From the NCBI RefSeq assembly GCF_050896395.1, contig NZ_JBPBBA010000004.1, positions 62,001-126,000 on the forward strand: a DNA stretch of 64,000 bases. The letters run 5' to 3'. This stretch comes from Nioella aestuarii (lineage in GTDB: Bacteria > Pseudomonadota > Alphaproteobacteria > Rhodobacterales > Rhodobacteraceae). Below are positions 8,563 through 17,218 of the stretch, one piece after another (positions within the stretch are counted from its first letter, which is position 1; each line of letters opens with the position of its first letter). The position numbers and the translations under genes were made by a program. Under the pieces are notes generated by a model. The model searched no databases. It was not told where the DNA came from and saw only the letters and a program-made list of their open reading frames with translations.

Positions 8563-9044
8563 ATGCCAAGCCCTGCCGATGATATTCGTTTTCTGCGCCT
8601 GACAGAGGTCTCATCGGAGGCGATCCTGACCCATATGCGCCACCCGCGCCTGGCTGAGCACATGCCACTTCTCACTTTCGAATGGACGCCAGATCGGGTG
8701 GCGGAGTTCGTTGCGGCGAAAGAAGCTATGTGGCAGCGCGACGGGCTGGGGCATTGGGCCTTTGCCGTGGGGGGTGACTATGTGGGTTGGGGCGGGTTTC
8801 AGAAGGAAGGCGACGAGTGGGACCTCGGGCTTGTCCTGACGCCTGAGCGGTTTGGGCTTGGGCTGCCGATCGCCAGGAAGGCTCTGGCCTTCGCAAGGGA
8901 GGACCGCGCATTCCTTTCGTGACCTTCCTGCTGCCACCGTCGCGCCAGCATCTGGGGGCGCTGCGGCGTCTTGGTGCCCGGGAGGTCGGCTTTGTGGACC
9001 ATGCGGGACAGACGTTTCGCAAGTTCAGGCTTGAAACGGTCTGA
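8563..9044 (+). pseudogene. GNAT N-acetyltransferase with a frameshift
   Basis: From ATG 8563 (ribosome site GAGGAACC) the frame encodes a RimJ/RimL-like GNAT: LRLTEVSSEAILTHMRHPRL, then WDLGLVLTPERFGLGLPI. It hits a stop at 8920-8922 right after REDRAFLS. Shifting frame at about 8905-8910 restores the family's C-terminal end (IPFVTFLLPPSR, LGALRRLGAREVGFV, FRKFRLETV) and a stop at 9042-9044. A single missing base near GACCGCGCATTCC explains it. It is either a recent pseudogene or a sequencing error. Confidence 0.8.
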
Positions 9045-9057
9045 TCCGGGCGGGGTC

Positions 9058-9077
9058 AAATGTCTTTCAAGACATTT
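9058..9077. repeat. Short perfect palindrome (hairpin) between convergent genes
   Basis: AAATGTCTT-TC-AAGACATTT: two 9-bp perfect arms with a 2-base centre, in the gap between the broken GNAT gene and the ptsP stop. It may act as a bidirectional terminator. It shares its architecture (short AT-flanked arms, 2-base centre) with the paired palindromes at 20633-20691 and 25973-26015. Confidence 0.6.
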
Positions 9078-9086
9078 CCGCCGCTC

Positions 9087-11330
9087 TCAGCCCACCCGCT
9101 TCAGCCAGTCCATGACCGCTGGCCGCACCGATTGGGCGCCCTGGGCCTGGGCCTCGTTGATGACGGCCCGCGCCTCGCGCAGGTCAACGCGCCGCAGCAG
9201 CGACTTGACCGGCCCGATCGAGGCCGGCCGCATCGACAGCGCCCTCAGCCCCATGGCGGCAAAGCACAGCGCCTCGACCGGGCGGCCCGCATCTTCGCCA
9301 CAGAAGCTGAGCGGGGTGCCGGTGTCCCTGCACCGTTCGACGATCTGTCCCAGGAAGGTCAGGAAGCTCACATTCAGGGTGTCATAGCGCCGCCGCACCC
9401 GTTCGTTTTCGCGGTCGGCGGCGAAGAAGAACTGCTTCAGGTCATTGCCGCCAATTGAGATGAAATCGGCCAGCTCGAAGAACTGCCGCGGTGCGAAGGC
9501 CAGTGAGGGCGTTTCCAGCATTGCGCCGATTTCCACGTTTTCCGGCAAGACATGGCCAAGCGCGGCCTCTCGGTCCAGCTCTCGCAACAGGTGATCGCGG
9601 GCGGCGGTGAATTCTTCGAACTGCGCGATGAAGGGGAACATGACCGTCAGCGGACGGCCATTCGCGGCCCGGATGAGCGCCTGAAGCTGCATTCGCATCA
9701 CACCGGGCTTGTCCAGCCCCAGCCGGATGGCCCGCCAGCCAAGCGCCGGGTTGGGTTCGTCCTGCGGCTTCATATAGGGCAGCACCTTGTCTGAGCCGAT
9801 ATCGAGTGTGCGGAAACAGACCCGCTTGCCACCGGCGGCATCCATGACACGGGCATAGAGCGCCGCCAGCTCGCCCCGTTTGGGCACGTTGTTGCGGGTC
9901 AGGAACTGCAATTCGGTACGGAACAGCCCCACGCCTTCGGCCCCGGATGAGGGCAGCGAGGGCAGATCGGCCATCAGGCCCGCATTCATGGTCAGCGATA
10001 CAACCGTTCCATCAAGCGTCTCGGCGGGCTTTTCGCGGATCGAGGCATAGCGTTCCTGTGCGGCCGTGCGCATGGCGATCTTATCGCGAAAGGCGGAGGC
10101 CACGGTTTCCTCAGGTCGCAGATGAACGACCCCCTCATCGCCATCGACAAGGATCGTGTCGCCGTTCAGCGCCTCTTGCGTGATCCGGCCTGCATGGACA
10201 ATCAGCGGAATCGCCAGAGCCCGGGCGACAATGGCGGCATGGCTTGCGACCGAGCCTTCCTCCAACACCACCCCACGCAGCGACCGGCCATAATCCAGCA
10301 GTTCCGCCGGGCCGATATTGCGCGCCACCAGAATGGGGTTGTCGGGCATCTGCGCGCCGGTGTCCTTGCCTTGTCCGGTCAGTTGCCGCAGGAGCCGGTT
10401 GGACAGGTCGTCAAGATCGTGCAGCCGTTCACGTAAGTAGGCGTCGGGGACGGTCTGCATTCGGGCGCGGGCGGTGGATTGTTCTTTCTCGACGGCGGCC
10501 TCGGCCGACAGGCCGCGCGCGATATCCTCTTCCATTCGGCGCATCCAGCCGCGGGAATTGGCGAACATGCGATAGGCCTGAAGCACTTCGATCTGTTCGG
10601 AATCGCCTTTGGGCGCGCTGTCGAGCATCTGGTCGACGGACATGCGCAGCTGGTCCACCGCCTCGGTCAGGCGGCGCGTTTCCTCAACCGGGTCATCGGC
10701 CACCGGATTGGTGATGACGACGCGCGGTTCATGAAGATAGACCCGGCCCTCTGCCGCGCCTTCCTGACCGATGCCGCCGCGAAATACGGCACTTTTCTGA
10801 TGTCGTGCAGACATCGCCTCGCCTTCGCCGACGAAGGCGCCAAGTTCCGTCATCTCGGCCAGTACCATGGCGACGACTTCCAGCGCATAGAGTTCGTCAT
10901 CGGAAAAGGCGCGCGCCTGTTTCGACTGGATCACCAGCACGCCCAGTTTTTCGCCAAGGCGCTGGATCGGGACGCCGAGGAAGGAGGAAAACGCCTCTTC
11001 GCCGGTTTCCGGCATGTAGCGGAAGCCCGGTTCCGCAGGGGCGTTGTCGGTGTTGACGGGGCGCATCCGGCTGGCGACGCGGCCCACCAGACCCTCGCCC
11101 ACGCGCAGGCGGGTGACGTGGACGGCTTCCTGCGCGAGGCCCTCGGTGGCGCACAGTTCCAGTGTGATGGCATCCCGGAACAAATAGATGGAGCACACTT
11201 CGCATCCGAGCGAATCGGCAATGATATGGGTAATCCGGTCCAGCCGTTCCTGCCCGGCGCCAGCCTCGGCCAGCGTCGCCTGCAAGCGGCGGAGCAGTTT
11301 CCTGCTCTCGGTTTCTGTCCTTTCGGGCAT
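9087..11330 (-). CDS. ptsP: PTS-Ntr enzyme I, phosphoenolpyruvate-protein phosphotransferase
   Basis: 747 residues. An N-terminal GAF domain (about 20-165, LGCEVCSIYLFRDAITLELC) is followed by the enzyme I N-terminal domain with the phospho-histidine block GSVASHAAIVARALAIPLIV and a PEP-utilising TIM barrel (GVGLFRTELQFL, SIGGNDLKQFFFAADREN, LSFCGEDAGRPVE). This is the nitrogen-PTS EI that phosphorylates NPr and then EIIA-Ntr, a regulatory phosphorelay rather than sugar uptake. The ATG at 11328-11330 has AAGGCAAG before it. It lies downstream of lysC, separated by an intrinsic terminator. Confidence 0.95.
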   Translation of the reverse strand: MPERTETESRKLLRRLQATLAEAGAGQERLDRITHIIADSLGCEVCSIYLFRDAITLELCATEGLAQEAVHVTRLRVGEGLVGRVASRMRPVNTDNAPAEPGFRYMPETGEEAFSSFLGVPIQRLGEKLGVLVIQSKQARAFSDDELYALEVVAMVLAEMTELGAFVGEGEAMSARHQKSAVFRGGIGQEGAAEGRVYLHEPRVVITNPVADDPVEETRRLTEAVDQLRMSVDQMLDSAPKGDSEQIEVLQAYRMFANSRGWMRRMEEDIARGLSAEAAVEKEQSTARARMQTVPDAYLRERLHDLDDLSNRLLRQLTGQGKDTGAQMPDNPILVARNIGPAELLDYGRSLRGVVLEEGSVASHAAIVARALAIPLIVHAGRITQEALNGDTILVDGDEGVVHLRPEETVASAFRDKIAMRTAAQERYASIREKPAETLDGTVVSLTMNAGLMADLPSLPSSGAEGVGLFRTELQFLTRNNVPKRGELAALYARVMDAAGGKRVCFRTLDIGSDKVLPYMKPQDEPNPALGWRAIRLGLDKPGVMRMQLQALIRAANGRPLTVMFPFIAQFEEFTAARDHLLRELDREAALGHVLPENVEIGAMLETPSLAFAPRQFFELADFISIGGNDLKQFFFAADRENERVRRRYDTLNVSFLTFLGQIVERCRDTGTPLSFCGEDAGRPVEALCFAAMGLRALSMRPASIGPVKSLLRRVDLREARAVINEAQAQGAQSVRPAVMDWLKRVG

Positions 11331-11486
11331 CTTGCCTTATCCCTGGATCCCTGTCGGGCGTTCTGCCCCGCACATCAGCAATACCGTGCGGATTGGGGTG
11401 GGCGCAATGCGCAAGGCGCGGTGTTAGCGCGAACCAGCGAATTGCCGGGGCCTCGGCCGGCAGGTCGCCTTCGAAAGCAACGAGTG

Positions 11487-11520
11487 CAAAAGAAAAGGGC
11501 GCAACCATTGTGCGCCCCTT
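11487..11520 (-). terminator. Intrinsic terminator after lysC
   Basis: On the minus strand GGGGCGCA-CAATGGT-TGCGCCC is followed by TTTTCTTTTG. The perfect 7-bp GC stem (plus-strand arms 11497-11503 and 11511-11517) and U-rich tail lie just past the lysC stop, so lysC and ptsP are probably transcribed separately. Confidence 0.85.
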
Positions 11521-11548
11521 CGTCTTTCCGGCCGTTGAACCGGCAGAC

Positions 11549-12787
11549 TTACCCGGCCTTTTCCAGTTCGAACGCGTCATGAAGGGCCTGCACGGCCAGT
11601 TCCATGTATTTGCGGTCGATCAGGACCGAGACCTTGATCTCGGAGGTGGTGATCACCTTGATATTGATATTCTCATCACGCAGGGCCTGGAACATCCGGG
11701 CTGCGACGCCTGCGTGGCTGCGCATGCCGATGCCGACGATCGAGACCTTGGCGACATTGGTGTCCGAGATCAGGCCGTGGAAGTTGATCTCGCCCCGCTC
11801 TTTCGCCGCATTCAGCGCCTGTTCTGCCCGCGCAACCTGGTTGGTGGGGCAGGAAAAGGTCATGTCGGTGCGACCCTCTTCCGATATGTTCTGAACGATC
11901 ATATCGACATTCACGCCCGCCTCGGCCAGAGGGCCGAAGATGGCGGCGGACACGCCGGGGCGGTCGGCGACGGATACGAGGGTTACTTTGGCCTCATCCT
12001 TGGAATAGGCGACACCTGCAACTGCGTTGGCTTCCATGACGTCCTCCTCATCGCAGACGAGGGTTCCGGCCTCGTCCGTCTGCTCTTCGAAAGAGCTCAG
12101 CACCCGAAGGCGCACTTTGTATTTCATTGCCAGTTCGACCGAGCGGGTCTGCAAGACCTTTGCCCCGAGCGAGGCCAGTTCCAGCATTTCCTCGAACGCG
12201 ATCCGGTCGAGCTTGCGGGCTTTGTCGCAAATCCGGGGATCGGTTGTGTAGACCCCGTCCACATCGGTGTAGATATCGCAGCGTTCCGCGCCGAAAGCGG
12301 CGGCGAAGGCCACGGCGGTTGTGTCCGATCCACCGCGGCCGAGCGTGGTGATCCGGCCTTCGGGTGAAATCCCCTGGAAGCCCGCGACGACGGCCACTTT
12401 CATGCCCTCGCCGAACTTGGCGTTGATATTGGTGGTCGGGATCTCCTCGATCCGCGCCGATGCATGGGCGGACGTGGTGATCAGCGGCACCTGCCAGCCT
12501 TGCCAGCTGCGCGCCGGCACGTCCATTTCCTGAAGCGTCAGCGCCATGAGGCCCGCGGTCACATTCTCGCCCGAGCTGACCACCGCGTCATATTCGCGGG
12601 CATCGTAGAGATGCGAGGTTTCCTCGACAAAGCCTACGAGCTTGTTGGTTTCGCCGGACATGGCAGAGACGATGACGATCACGTCATAGCCATTGGCAAC
12701 TTCACGCCCCACGCGCTTGGCGGCGCGGCGGATGCGGTCGAGTGTGGCGACAGACGTGCCGCCGAATTTCATCACGAGAATGGGCAT
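11549..12787 (-). CDS. lysC: Aspartate kinase
   Basis: 412 residues, the length of a lysine/threonine-regulated class aspartokinase. It phosphorylates L-aspartate, the first step toward lysine, threonine and methionine. The N-terminal PILVMKFGGTSVA, the FQGISPEGRITTLGRGGSDT block and the YTDVDGVYTTDPRI block mark the amino-acid kinase domain. Two ACT domains occupy about 265-412 (VSVADRPGVSAAIFGPL, VSIVGIGMRSHAGVAARMF), the seat of feedback inhibition. In relatives an internal start makes a separate ACT subunit; that cannot be judged here. Confidence 0.96.
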   Translation of the reverse strand: MPILVMKFGGTSVATLDRIRRAAKRVGREVANGYDVIVIVSAMSGETNKLVGFVEETSHLYDAREYDAVVSSGENVTAGLMALTLQEMDVPARSWQGWQVPLITTSAHASARIEEIPTTNINAKFGEGMKVAVVAGFQGISPEGRITTLGRGGSDTTAVAFAAAFGAERCDIYTDVDGVYTTDPRICDKARKLDRIAFEEMLELASLGAKVLQTRSVELAMKYKVRLRVLSSFEEQTDEAGTLVCDEEDVMEANAVAGVAYSKDEAKVTLVSVADRPGVSAAIFGPLAEAGVNVDMIVQNISEEGRTDMTFSCPTNQVARAEQALNAAKERGEINFHGLISDTNVAKVSIVGIGMRSHAGVAARMFQALRDENINIKVITTSEIKVSVLIDRKYMELAVQALHDAFELEKAG

Positions 12788-12905
12788 GGGTTTCCAGCCG
12801 TCCCCCTTTGATTGTCGCGCGCTTATTACGGGTGCGCGGGGGGCCTGACAAGGGCCGGAGGCAACGATAGGGTGCGACCCAATGGATTGATGAGGAGGGC
12901 AGCGA

Positions 12906-13877
12906 ATGCGGTTTTCGGTTGAAGAGCTGGAGGCAGCGGCGACGCTGGTGCACGGGCAGATGTCGCCAACGCCGCAATATCACTGGCCGGGCCTTTCCAC
13001 GGCTGTCGGGGCTGAGGTCTGGGTCAAGCATGAGAACCACGCCGCGACCGGAGCCTTCAAGGTGCGGGGCGGCATCACCTTCATGGATTGGCTGCGGCGA
13101 GAGCATCCCGACAGTCCGGGTATTTGCACGGCAACGCGGGGCAATCACGGGCAAAGCCAGGCACGCGCGGCAACGGCGGCGGGGCTTCGGGCGCTGATCT
13201 ACGTGCCCAAGGGCAATTCGGTCGAAAAGAACGCGGCGATGCGTGGCTATGGCGGAGAGCTGGTGGAATTCGGAGAGGATTTCGATACGGCCAAGGAAGA
13301 GGCCATGCGCGTGGCAGAAGCTGAAGGGCTGACCGTCGTGCCGCCCTTTCACAAGGAGTTGGTGCGGGGCGTGGCGACCTACGGCTATGAGCTGTTCTCG
13401 GCGCTCAAAGATCTCGACACGGTCTATGTGCCGATCGGCTGCGGGTCGGGCATCTGCGGGACGATCCTTGCGCGCGATGCCTTCGGACTGAAGACGGAAG
13501 TGGTGGGTGTGGTGTCGGACCGCGCGCAGACGGCGAAACTGTCATATGAGGCGGGCGCGATGGTGGAAACGCTCACGGCCCGGACCTTTGCCGACGGCAT
13601 GGCGGTGAGGGTGCCGGTCAAAGAGGCGCTGGAGATCTACACTGCCGGGGCGGCGCGGATCTTGAGCGTTTCGGAAGAAGAGATCGCGGCGGCGATGCGG
13701 CTTTACTATACTGCAACCCATAATCTGGCCGAAGGCGCCGGGGCCGCACCGCTGGCAGCACTGTTGCAGGAAAAGGACCGGATGGCGGGCAAGAAGATGG
13801 GGGTGATCCTGTCTGGCGGCAATATCGACATAGGTTGGTTCCGGACTGTGCTGGAGGGCGGTGTGCCGGTCGTGTGA
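12906..13877 (+). CDS. Threonine/serine dehydratase (fold-type II PLP enzyme)
   Basis: 323 residues. PLP lysine lies in the block NHAATGAFKVRGG (Lys52), with TATRGNHGQSQARAA (substrate-binding TRGNHG) and the phosphate loop PIGCGSGICG. It deaminates L-threonine or L-serine to the 2-oxo acid. There is no C-terminal ACT-like regulatory domain, so a catabolic rather than feedback-inhibited biosynthetic form is likely. Similar proteins are called EutB in ectoine-use clusters, but no such cluster is present here. The ribosome site GAGGAGGG lies before ATG 12906; it is divergent from lysC. Confidence 0.88.
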   Translation: MRFSVEELEAAATLVHGQMSPTPQYHWPGLSTAVGAEVWVKHENHAATGAFKVRGGITFMDWLRREHPDSPGICTATRGNHGQSQARAATAAGLRALIYVPKGNSVEKNAAMRGYGGELVEFGEDFDTAKEEAMRVAEAEGLTVVPPFHKELVRGVATYGYELFSALKDLDTVYVPIGCGSGICGTILARDAFGLKTEVVGVVSDRAQTAKLSYEAGAMVETLTARTFADGMAVRVPVKEALEIYTAGAARILSVSEEEIAAAMRLYYTATHNLAEGAGAAPLAALLQEKDRMAGKKMGVILSGGNIDIGWFRTVLEGGVPVV

Positions 13878-13912
13878 CTTGCGCCGGCTTGCGCCGTCGC
13901 GGCGTGAGCGCC

Positions 13913-13957
13913 CCTCCTCAGGCCCCTTTGGGGCCCTCGTCGGGCCGCGTTGCCACG
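13913..13957. repeat. Dispersed intergenic repeat, copy 2
   Basis: It begins CCTCCTCAGGCCCCTTTGGG and carries the same TCGTCGGGCCGCGTT core as 8276-8322. It contains the palindrome GGCCCC-TTT-GGGGCC, which may act as a terminator for the threonine dehydratase gene. The remaining bases between 13878 and 14176 show no gene. Confidence 0.6.
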
Positions 13958-14176
13958 GGACATCGGATGGGTGCGGTTCGCTGAGTGTGAGGGTGGCTTG
14001 GGCTGAGAGCTTTTTGCCATTCTGCTGAGAGGTCCTGTTGCCGGGATCTGTCCCGGCACAGAACCTTTTCGAGGCTGCGTGCGAGTCGTGCCCGCGTCAA
14101 GGGCAAGCGGCCTTCGGCCGTCGCTGGCGCGACCCTTGACCCGGCCCCGACTCGCGATGTGGAGCTGATGGCCCGG

Positions 14177-14857
14177 TCATGACAGGTACTTGGCGGCTTC
14201 CTTGCGGGCAAAGGCTTTCATCTTCTCGCCATGGTCGGACAGAAAGGCGCGCGTCCGTTCGGGGTCTTTCTTCGACAGGTCGCGCAGCCACCATGCGACG
14301 GCTTTCTGGATGAACCATTCCGGGTCTTCGGTATAGGCGGCGGCCCATCCCAGAATGCGTTCGCGCGCGGCGAGCTCCTCAGGCTTGGGGTGGCGAGGTT
14401 TGGCCCATGGCAAAGTGAAGACCAGTGCGGCGCGTTTGGTCCACAGGTGACCCGACATGGTCCAGCCCTCCACCGTGTCGAGCCGTGCGGGATCTGCGGC
14501 GAGGCGACGCTGGCCTGCCATGGCGACCGCATCCGCGATGGCCCAACTGTCAAAATCGGGCATCCAGGACTGGATGAGCCGCCAGGTGCTTTCGTCCTCT
14601 GGCCTGATGCGGGCCTGCACCAGCAGCTTTGCCGCAGTGATACGGGCCTCGAAGATATTGGTCTGCCAAAGTGCATCGGCGAGCGCCAGGCGATCCTCCA
14701 GCGGCAAAGAGCGGCGCCACTCCTGCGCCAGTCGGTTCGGGATCTCGTTCGAGAGGCCCAGATAGGGCCGGTCAATCTTGTGATAGGCGCGCATCTGGTC
14801 GGCACGGGCCGGATCGGCCTCGGCATTCAATGCGGAAAGGGCGTCGTGCAGGGTCAT
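14177..14857 (-). CDS. AlkD-like DNA alkylation repair protein
   Basis: 226 residues of helical HEAT-repeat character. The pattern fits the DNA alkylation repair (AlkC/AlkD) glycosylase family: FEARITAAKLLVQ, WMPDFDSWAIADAVA, LWTKRAALVFTLPWAK and the C-terminal WFIQKAVAWWLRDLSKKDPE. Members excise N3/N7-alkylpurines. The ATG overlaps the stop of the upstream PNPOx gene by four bases (ATGA), so it is translationally coupled and is the last gene of the glmU-glmS-PNPOx-alkD run. Confidence 0.88.
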   Translation of the reverse strand: MTLHDALSALNAEADPARADQMRAYHKIDRPYLGLSNEIPNRLAQEWRRSLPLEDRLALADALWQTNIFEARITAAKLLVQARIRPEDESTWRLIQSWMPDFDSWAIADAVAMAGQRRLAADPARLDTVEGWTMSGHLWTKRAALVFTLPWAKPRHPKPEELAARERILGWAAAYTEDPEWFIQKAVAWWLRDLSKKDPERTRAFLSDHGEKMKAFARKEAAKYLS

Positions 14858-15396
14858 GTCGGTATGCCGGTCGGGCGTCCATCGATGGTGGCGGCGTTGC
14901 GTTCGGCCCAGTAGTCGCGGATCTCCTGATCCGATTTGGCAGCAACCCAGTTGTCCATGATGTCGCGCTCACCCTCATATGTCATGAGCGGCACCACGTA
15001 TCCGCAGGAGTTCTGCACCAGATCCACGTTCATGTCGAAGATCTGGCGGGCGCTTCGATGCGGGGGGAAATTGGCTGAAAGCTCAGACCAATCCGGGTCG
15101 CTTGCGTGGATCGAGCGGGCCGTTCCGAAACACCGCAGGATCAGCGGCGCGCCCTCGAATGCGCACCACATCAGCGTCATGCGGTCGCTTTCGAGCAAGT
15201 GCCCGGCAGTTTCATTGCCCGAGCCGGTGATATTGCGCCACAGGATGCGGTTGGGCCCAAGGACGCGCAGGGCGTCCATGCCCTTGGGTGAGACATTGAC
15301 GCGACCGTCGGGGGCTGCGGTGGCCACGAAAAACATATGCTGTGCTTCGATGAACTTGCGATGCGCGTTGCCGATCTGGTCGAACCGTTTGCCCAT
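14854..15396 (-). CDS. Pyridoxamine 5'-phosphate oxidase-family protein
   Basis: 180 residues with the FMN-binding split-barrel of PNPOx-like proteins: MFFVATAAPDGRVNVSPKG near the N-terminus and RILWRNITGSGNETAGHL. This stand-alone subgroup is not PdxH, as it lacks the PdxH C-terminal region; it could be an FMN or F420-type reductase, but the substrate is unknown. It starts three bases after the glmS stop and overlaps alkD by four bases, so the three are probably one transcript. Confidence 0.83.
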   Translation of the reverse strand: MGKRFDQIGNAHRKFIEAQHMFFVATAAPDGRVNVSPKGMDALRVLGPNRILWRNITGSGNETAGHLLESDRMTLMWCAFEGAPLILRCFGTARSIHASDPDWSELSANFPPHRSARQIFDMNVDLVQNSCGYVVPLMTYEGERDIMDNWVAAKSDQEIRDYWAERNAATIDGRPTGIPT

Positions 15397-15399
15397 GGG

Positions 15400-17217
15400 T
15401 CACTCCACCGTCACGGATTTCGCCAGATTGCGTGGCTGATCCACGTCGGTGCCTTTGTGCACGGCGGTATGGTAGGCGATGAGCTGCGCCGGGATCGAAT
15501 AGAGGATCGGCGCGAAGAACGGATCCACATTGGGCATCACCAGCGTCTGCCAGACGCCTTCGCGCGCCATGGAGGAGCCTGCCGCGTCAGTGACCAGCCA
15601 GACCTGACCTTCGCGCGCCATGACCTCTTGCATATTGCTGACGGTCTTGTCGAACAGCGCGTCGGTGGGGGCCATGACGACCACCGGCACGGTCTTGTCT
15701 ACCAGTGCAATCGGGCCGTGTTTTAATTCGCCCGAAGCGTAGCCTTCGGCGTGAATATAGCTGATTTCCTTAAGCTTCAGTGCGCCTTCCAGCGCCAGCG
15801 GGAACATCGCGCCACGGCCGAGGAAGAGCACGGTCTGCGCGCGCGACAGGGCGCCGGTGTGGCGCTTGATCTGATCCTCCAGTGCGAGCGCCTGATTGAC
15901 CAGACCGGGCAGGCCGCGGAGCGTGGCAAGTAACTCGGCCTCGCGGGCGGCGTCGATGCGGCCCTTCTGCCGGGCTGCGAGGATGGCGAGATTGGCCAGC
16001 ACCGCCAGTTGGCAGACGAAGGCCTTGGTGGAGGCAACGCCAACCTCGACCCCGGCCATGATCGGCAGGGCGAGGTCGCTTTCGCGGGCGATGGAGCTTT
16101 CCGGGACGTTGACGACCGAGAGAATACGCGCGGCCTTGCCTTCGCAGTAGCGCAGGGCGGCGAGCGTGTCGGCTGTTTCGCCCGACTGACTAACGAATAC
16201 GGCGGTGGCGCGGTCCGAGACGGGCGGTTCGCGGTAGCGGAACTCACTTGCGATATCGACGTCGCAGGGAAGGCCCGCCAGCTGTTCGAACCAGTACTTG
16301 GCCACGAGGCAGGCATAGTTTGCGGTGCCGCAAGCCACCAGGATCAGCCGGTCTGTATCAGTGAAATCAACCGTGCCTTCGGGAATGTCGACCGCATCGC
16401 CGCTGGAATAGTGGGCAAGGCATTCGGCCAGAACGACAGGCTGTTCAAAGACCTCTTTTGCCATGAAATGCTTGTGCCCACCCTTGTCGATCTGTGCGGC
16501 CTGGGCCGAGATCTTGCGAACTTCGCGGTTGGCGGGGCGGTCTTCTTCGTCGAAGATGTCCACCCCCGCGCGTGTGACATAGGCGTAATCACCCTCTTCC
16601 AGATAAGTCACACGGTCGGTCATGGGCGCCAGTGCAATGGCGTCGGAGCCGACGAACATCTCGCCATCGCCATAGCCGATGGCCAGCGGGCTACCCTTGC
16701 GGGCGGCGACGATCAGGTCGTCTTCCCCGTCAAAAAGGAAGGCCAGCGCAAAGGCCCCCTCCAATCTGCGCAGGGTTTCGCGGGCTGCGGCGCGTGGGGC
16801 GAGGCCGGTGTCGAGCAGGTGTTCGCAGAGCAGCGCGATGGTCTCGGTGTCGGTGTCGGTGGAAAAACCGATGCCCTTGGTGGCAAGGTCAGCGCGCAGT
16901 TCCCGGTAATTTTCGATAATGCCGTTATGCACGACAGCCACGCGGCCCGCGCGATGCGGATGCGCATTGTCCACCGTAGGCGCGCCGTGGGTGGCCCAAC
17001 GGGTGTGGCCAATGCCGGATTTGCCGCGCAGAGGATCATGGACCAGCAGGTCCGACAGGTTCACCAGTTTGCCGACAGCGCGGCGGCGGTCGAGTTGGCC
17101 GTCGCTGACGGTGGCGATGCCAGCGCTGTCATAGCCGCGATATTCCAGCCGTTTCAGCGATTCCACCAAGATGGGCGCGACCTCGTGGTCGCCAAGTACT
17201 CCGACGATGCCGCACAT
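15400..17217 (-). CDS. glmS: Glutamine-fructose-6-phosphate aminotransferase (isomerizing)
   Basis: 605 residues, full length. Cys2 after the initiator Met (MCGIVGVLG) is the glutaminase nucleophile; the first half is a class II amidotransferase domain (RWATHGAPTVDNAHPH). The second half has two SIS domains (VACGTANYACLVAKY, VFVSQSGETADT, ASTKAFVCQ) and ends in the canonical PRNLAKSVTVE. It makes glucosamine-6-phosphate for peptidoglycan and LPS. The ATG lies one base after the glmU stop, so glmU and glmS form a UDP-GlcNAc operon. Confidence 0.97.
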   Translation of the reverse strand: MCGIVGVLGDHEVAPILVESLKRLEYRGYDSAGIATVSDGQLDRRRAVGKLVNLSDLLVHDPLRGKSGIGHTRWATHGAPTVDNAHPHRAGRVAVVHNGIIENYRELRADLATKGIGFSTDTDTETIALLCEHLLDTGLAPRAAARETLRRLEGAFALAFLFDGEDDLIVAARKGSPLAIGYGDGEMFVGSDAIALAPMTDRVTYLEEGDYAYVTRAGVDIFDEEDRPANREVRKISAQAAQIDKGGHKHFMAKEVFEQPVVLAECLAHYSSGDAVDIPEGTVDFTDTDRLILVACGTANYACLVAKYWFEQLAGLPCDVDIASEFRYREPPVSDRATAVFVSQSGETADTLAALRYCEGKAARILSVVNVPESSIARESDLALPIMAGVEVGVASTKAFVCQLAVLANLAILAARQKGRIDAAREAELLATLRGLPGLVNQALALEDQIKRHTGALSRAQTVLFLGRGAMFPLALEGALKLKEISYIHAEGYASGELKHGPIALVDKTVPVVVMAPTDALFDKTVSNMQEVMAREGQVWLVTDAAGSSMAREGVWQTLVMPNVDPFFAPILYSIPAQLIAYHTAVHKGTDVDQPRNLAKSVTVE

Positions 17218-17218
17218 G

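Noticed and set aside
8013..8582. Plus-strand open frame of 189 codons after the first GNAT gene
   Set aside because: It begins inside the GNAT gene in another frame, crosses repeat elements and has no recognisable domain.
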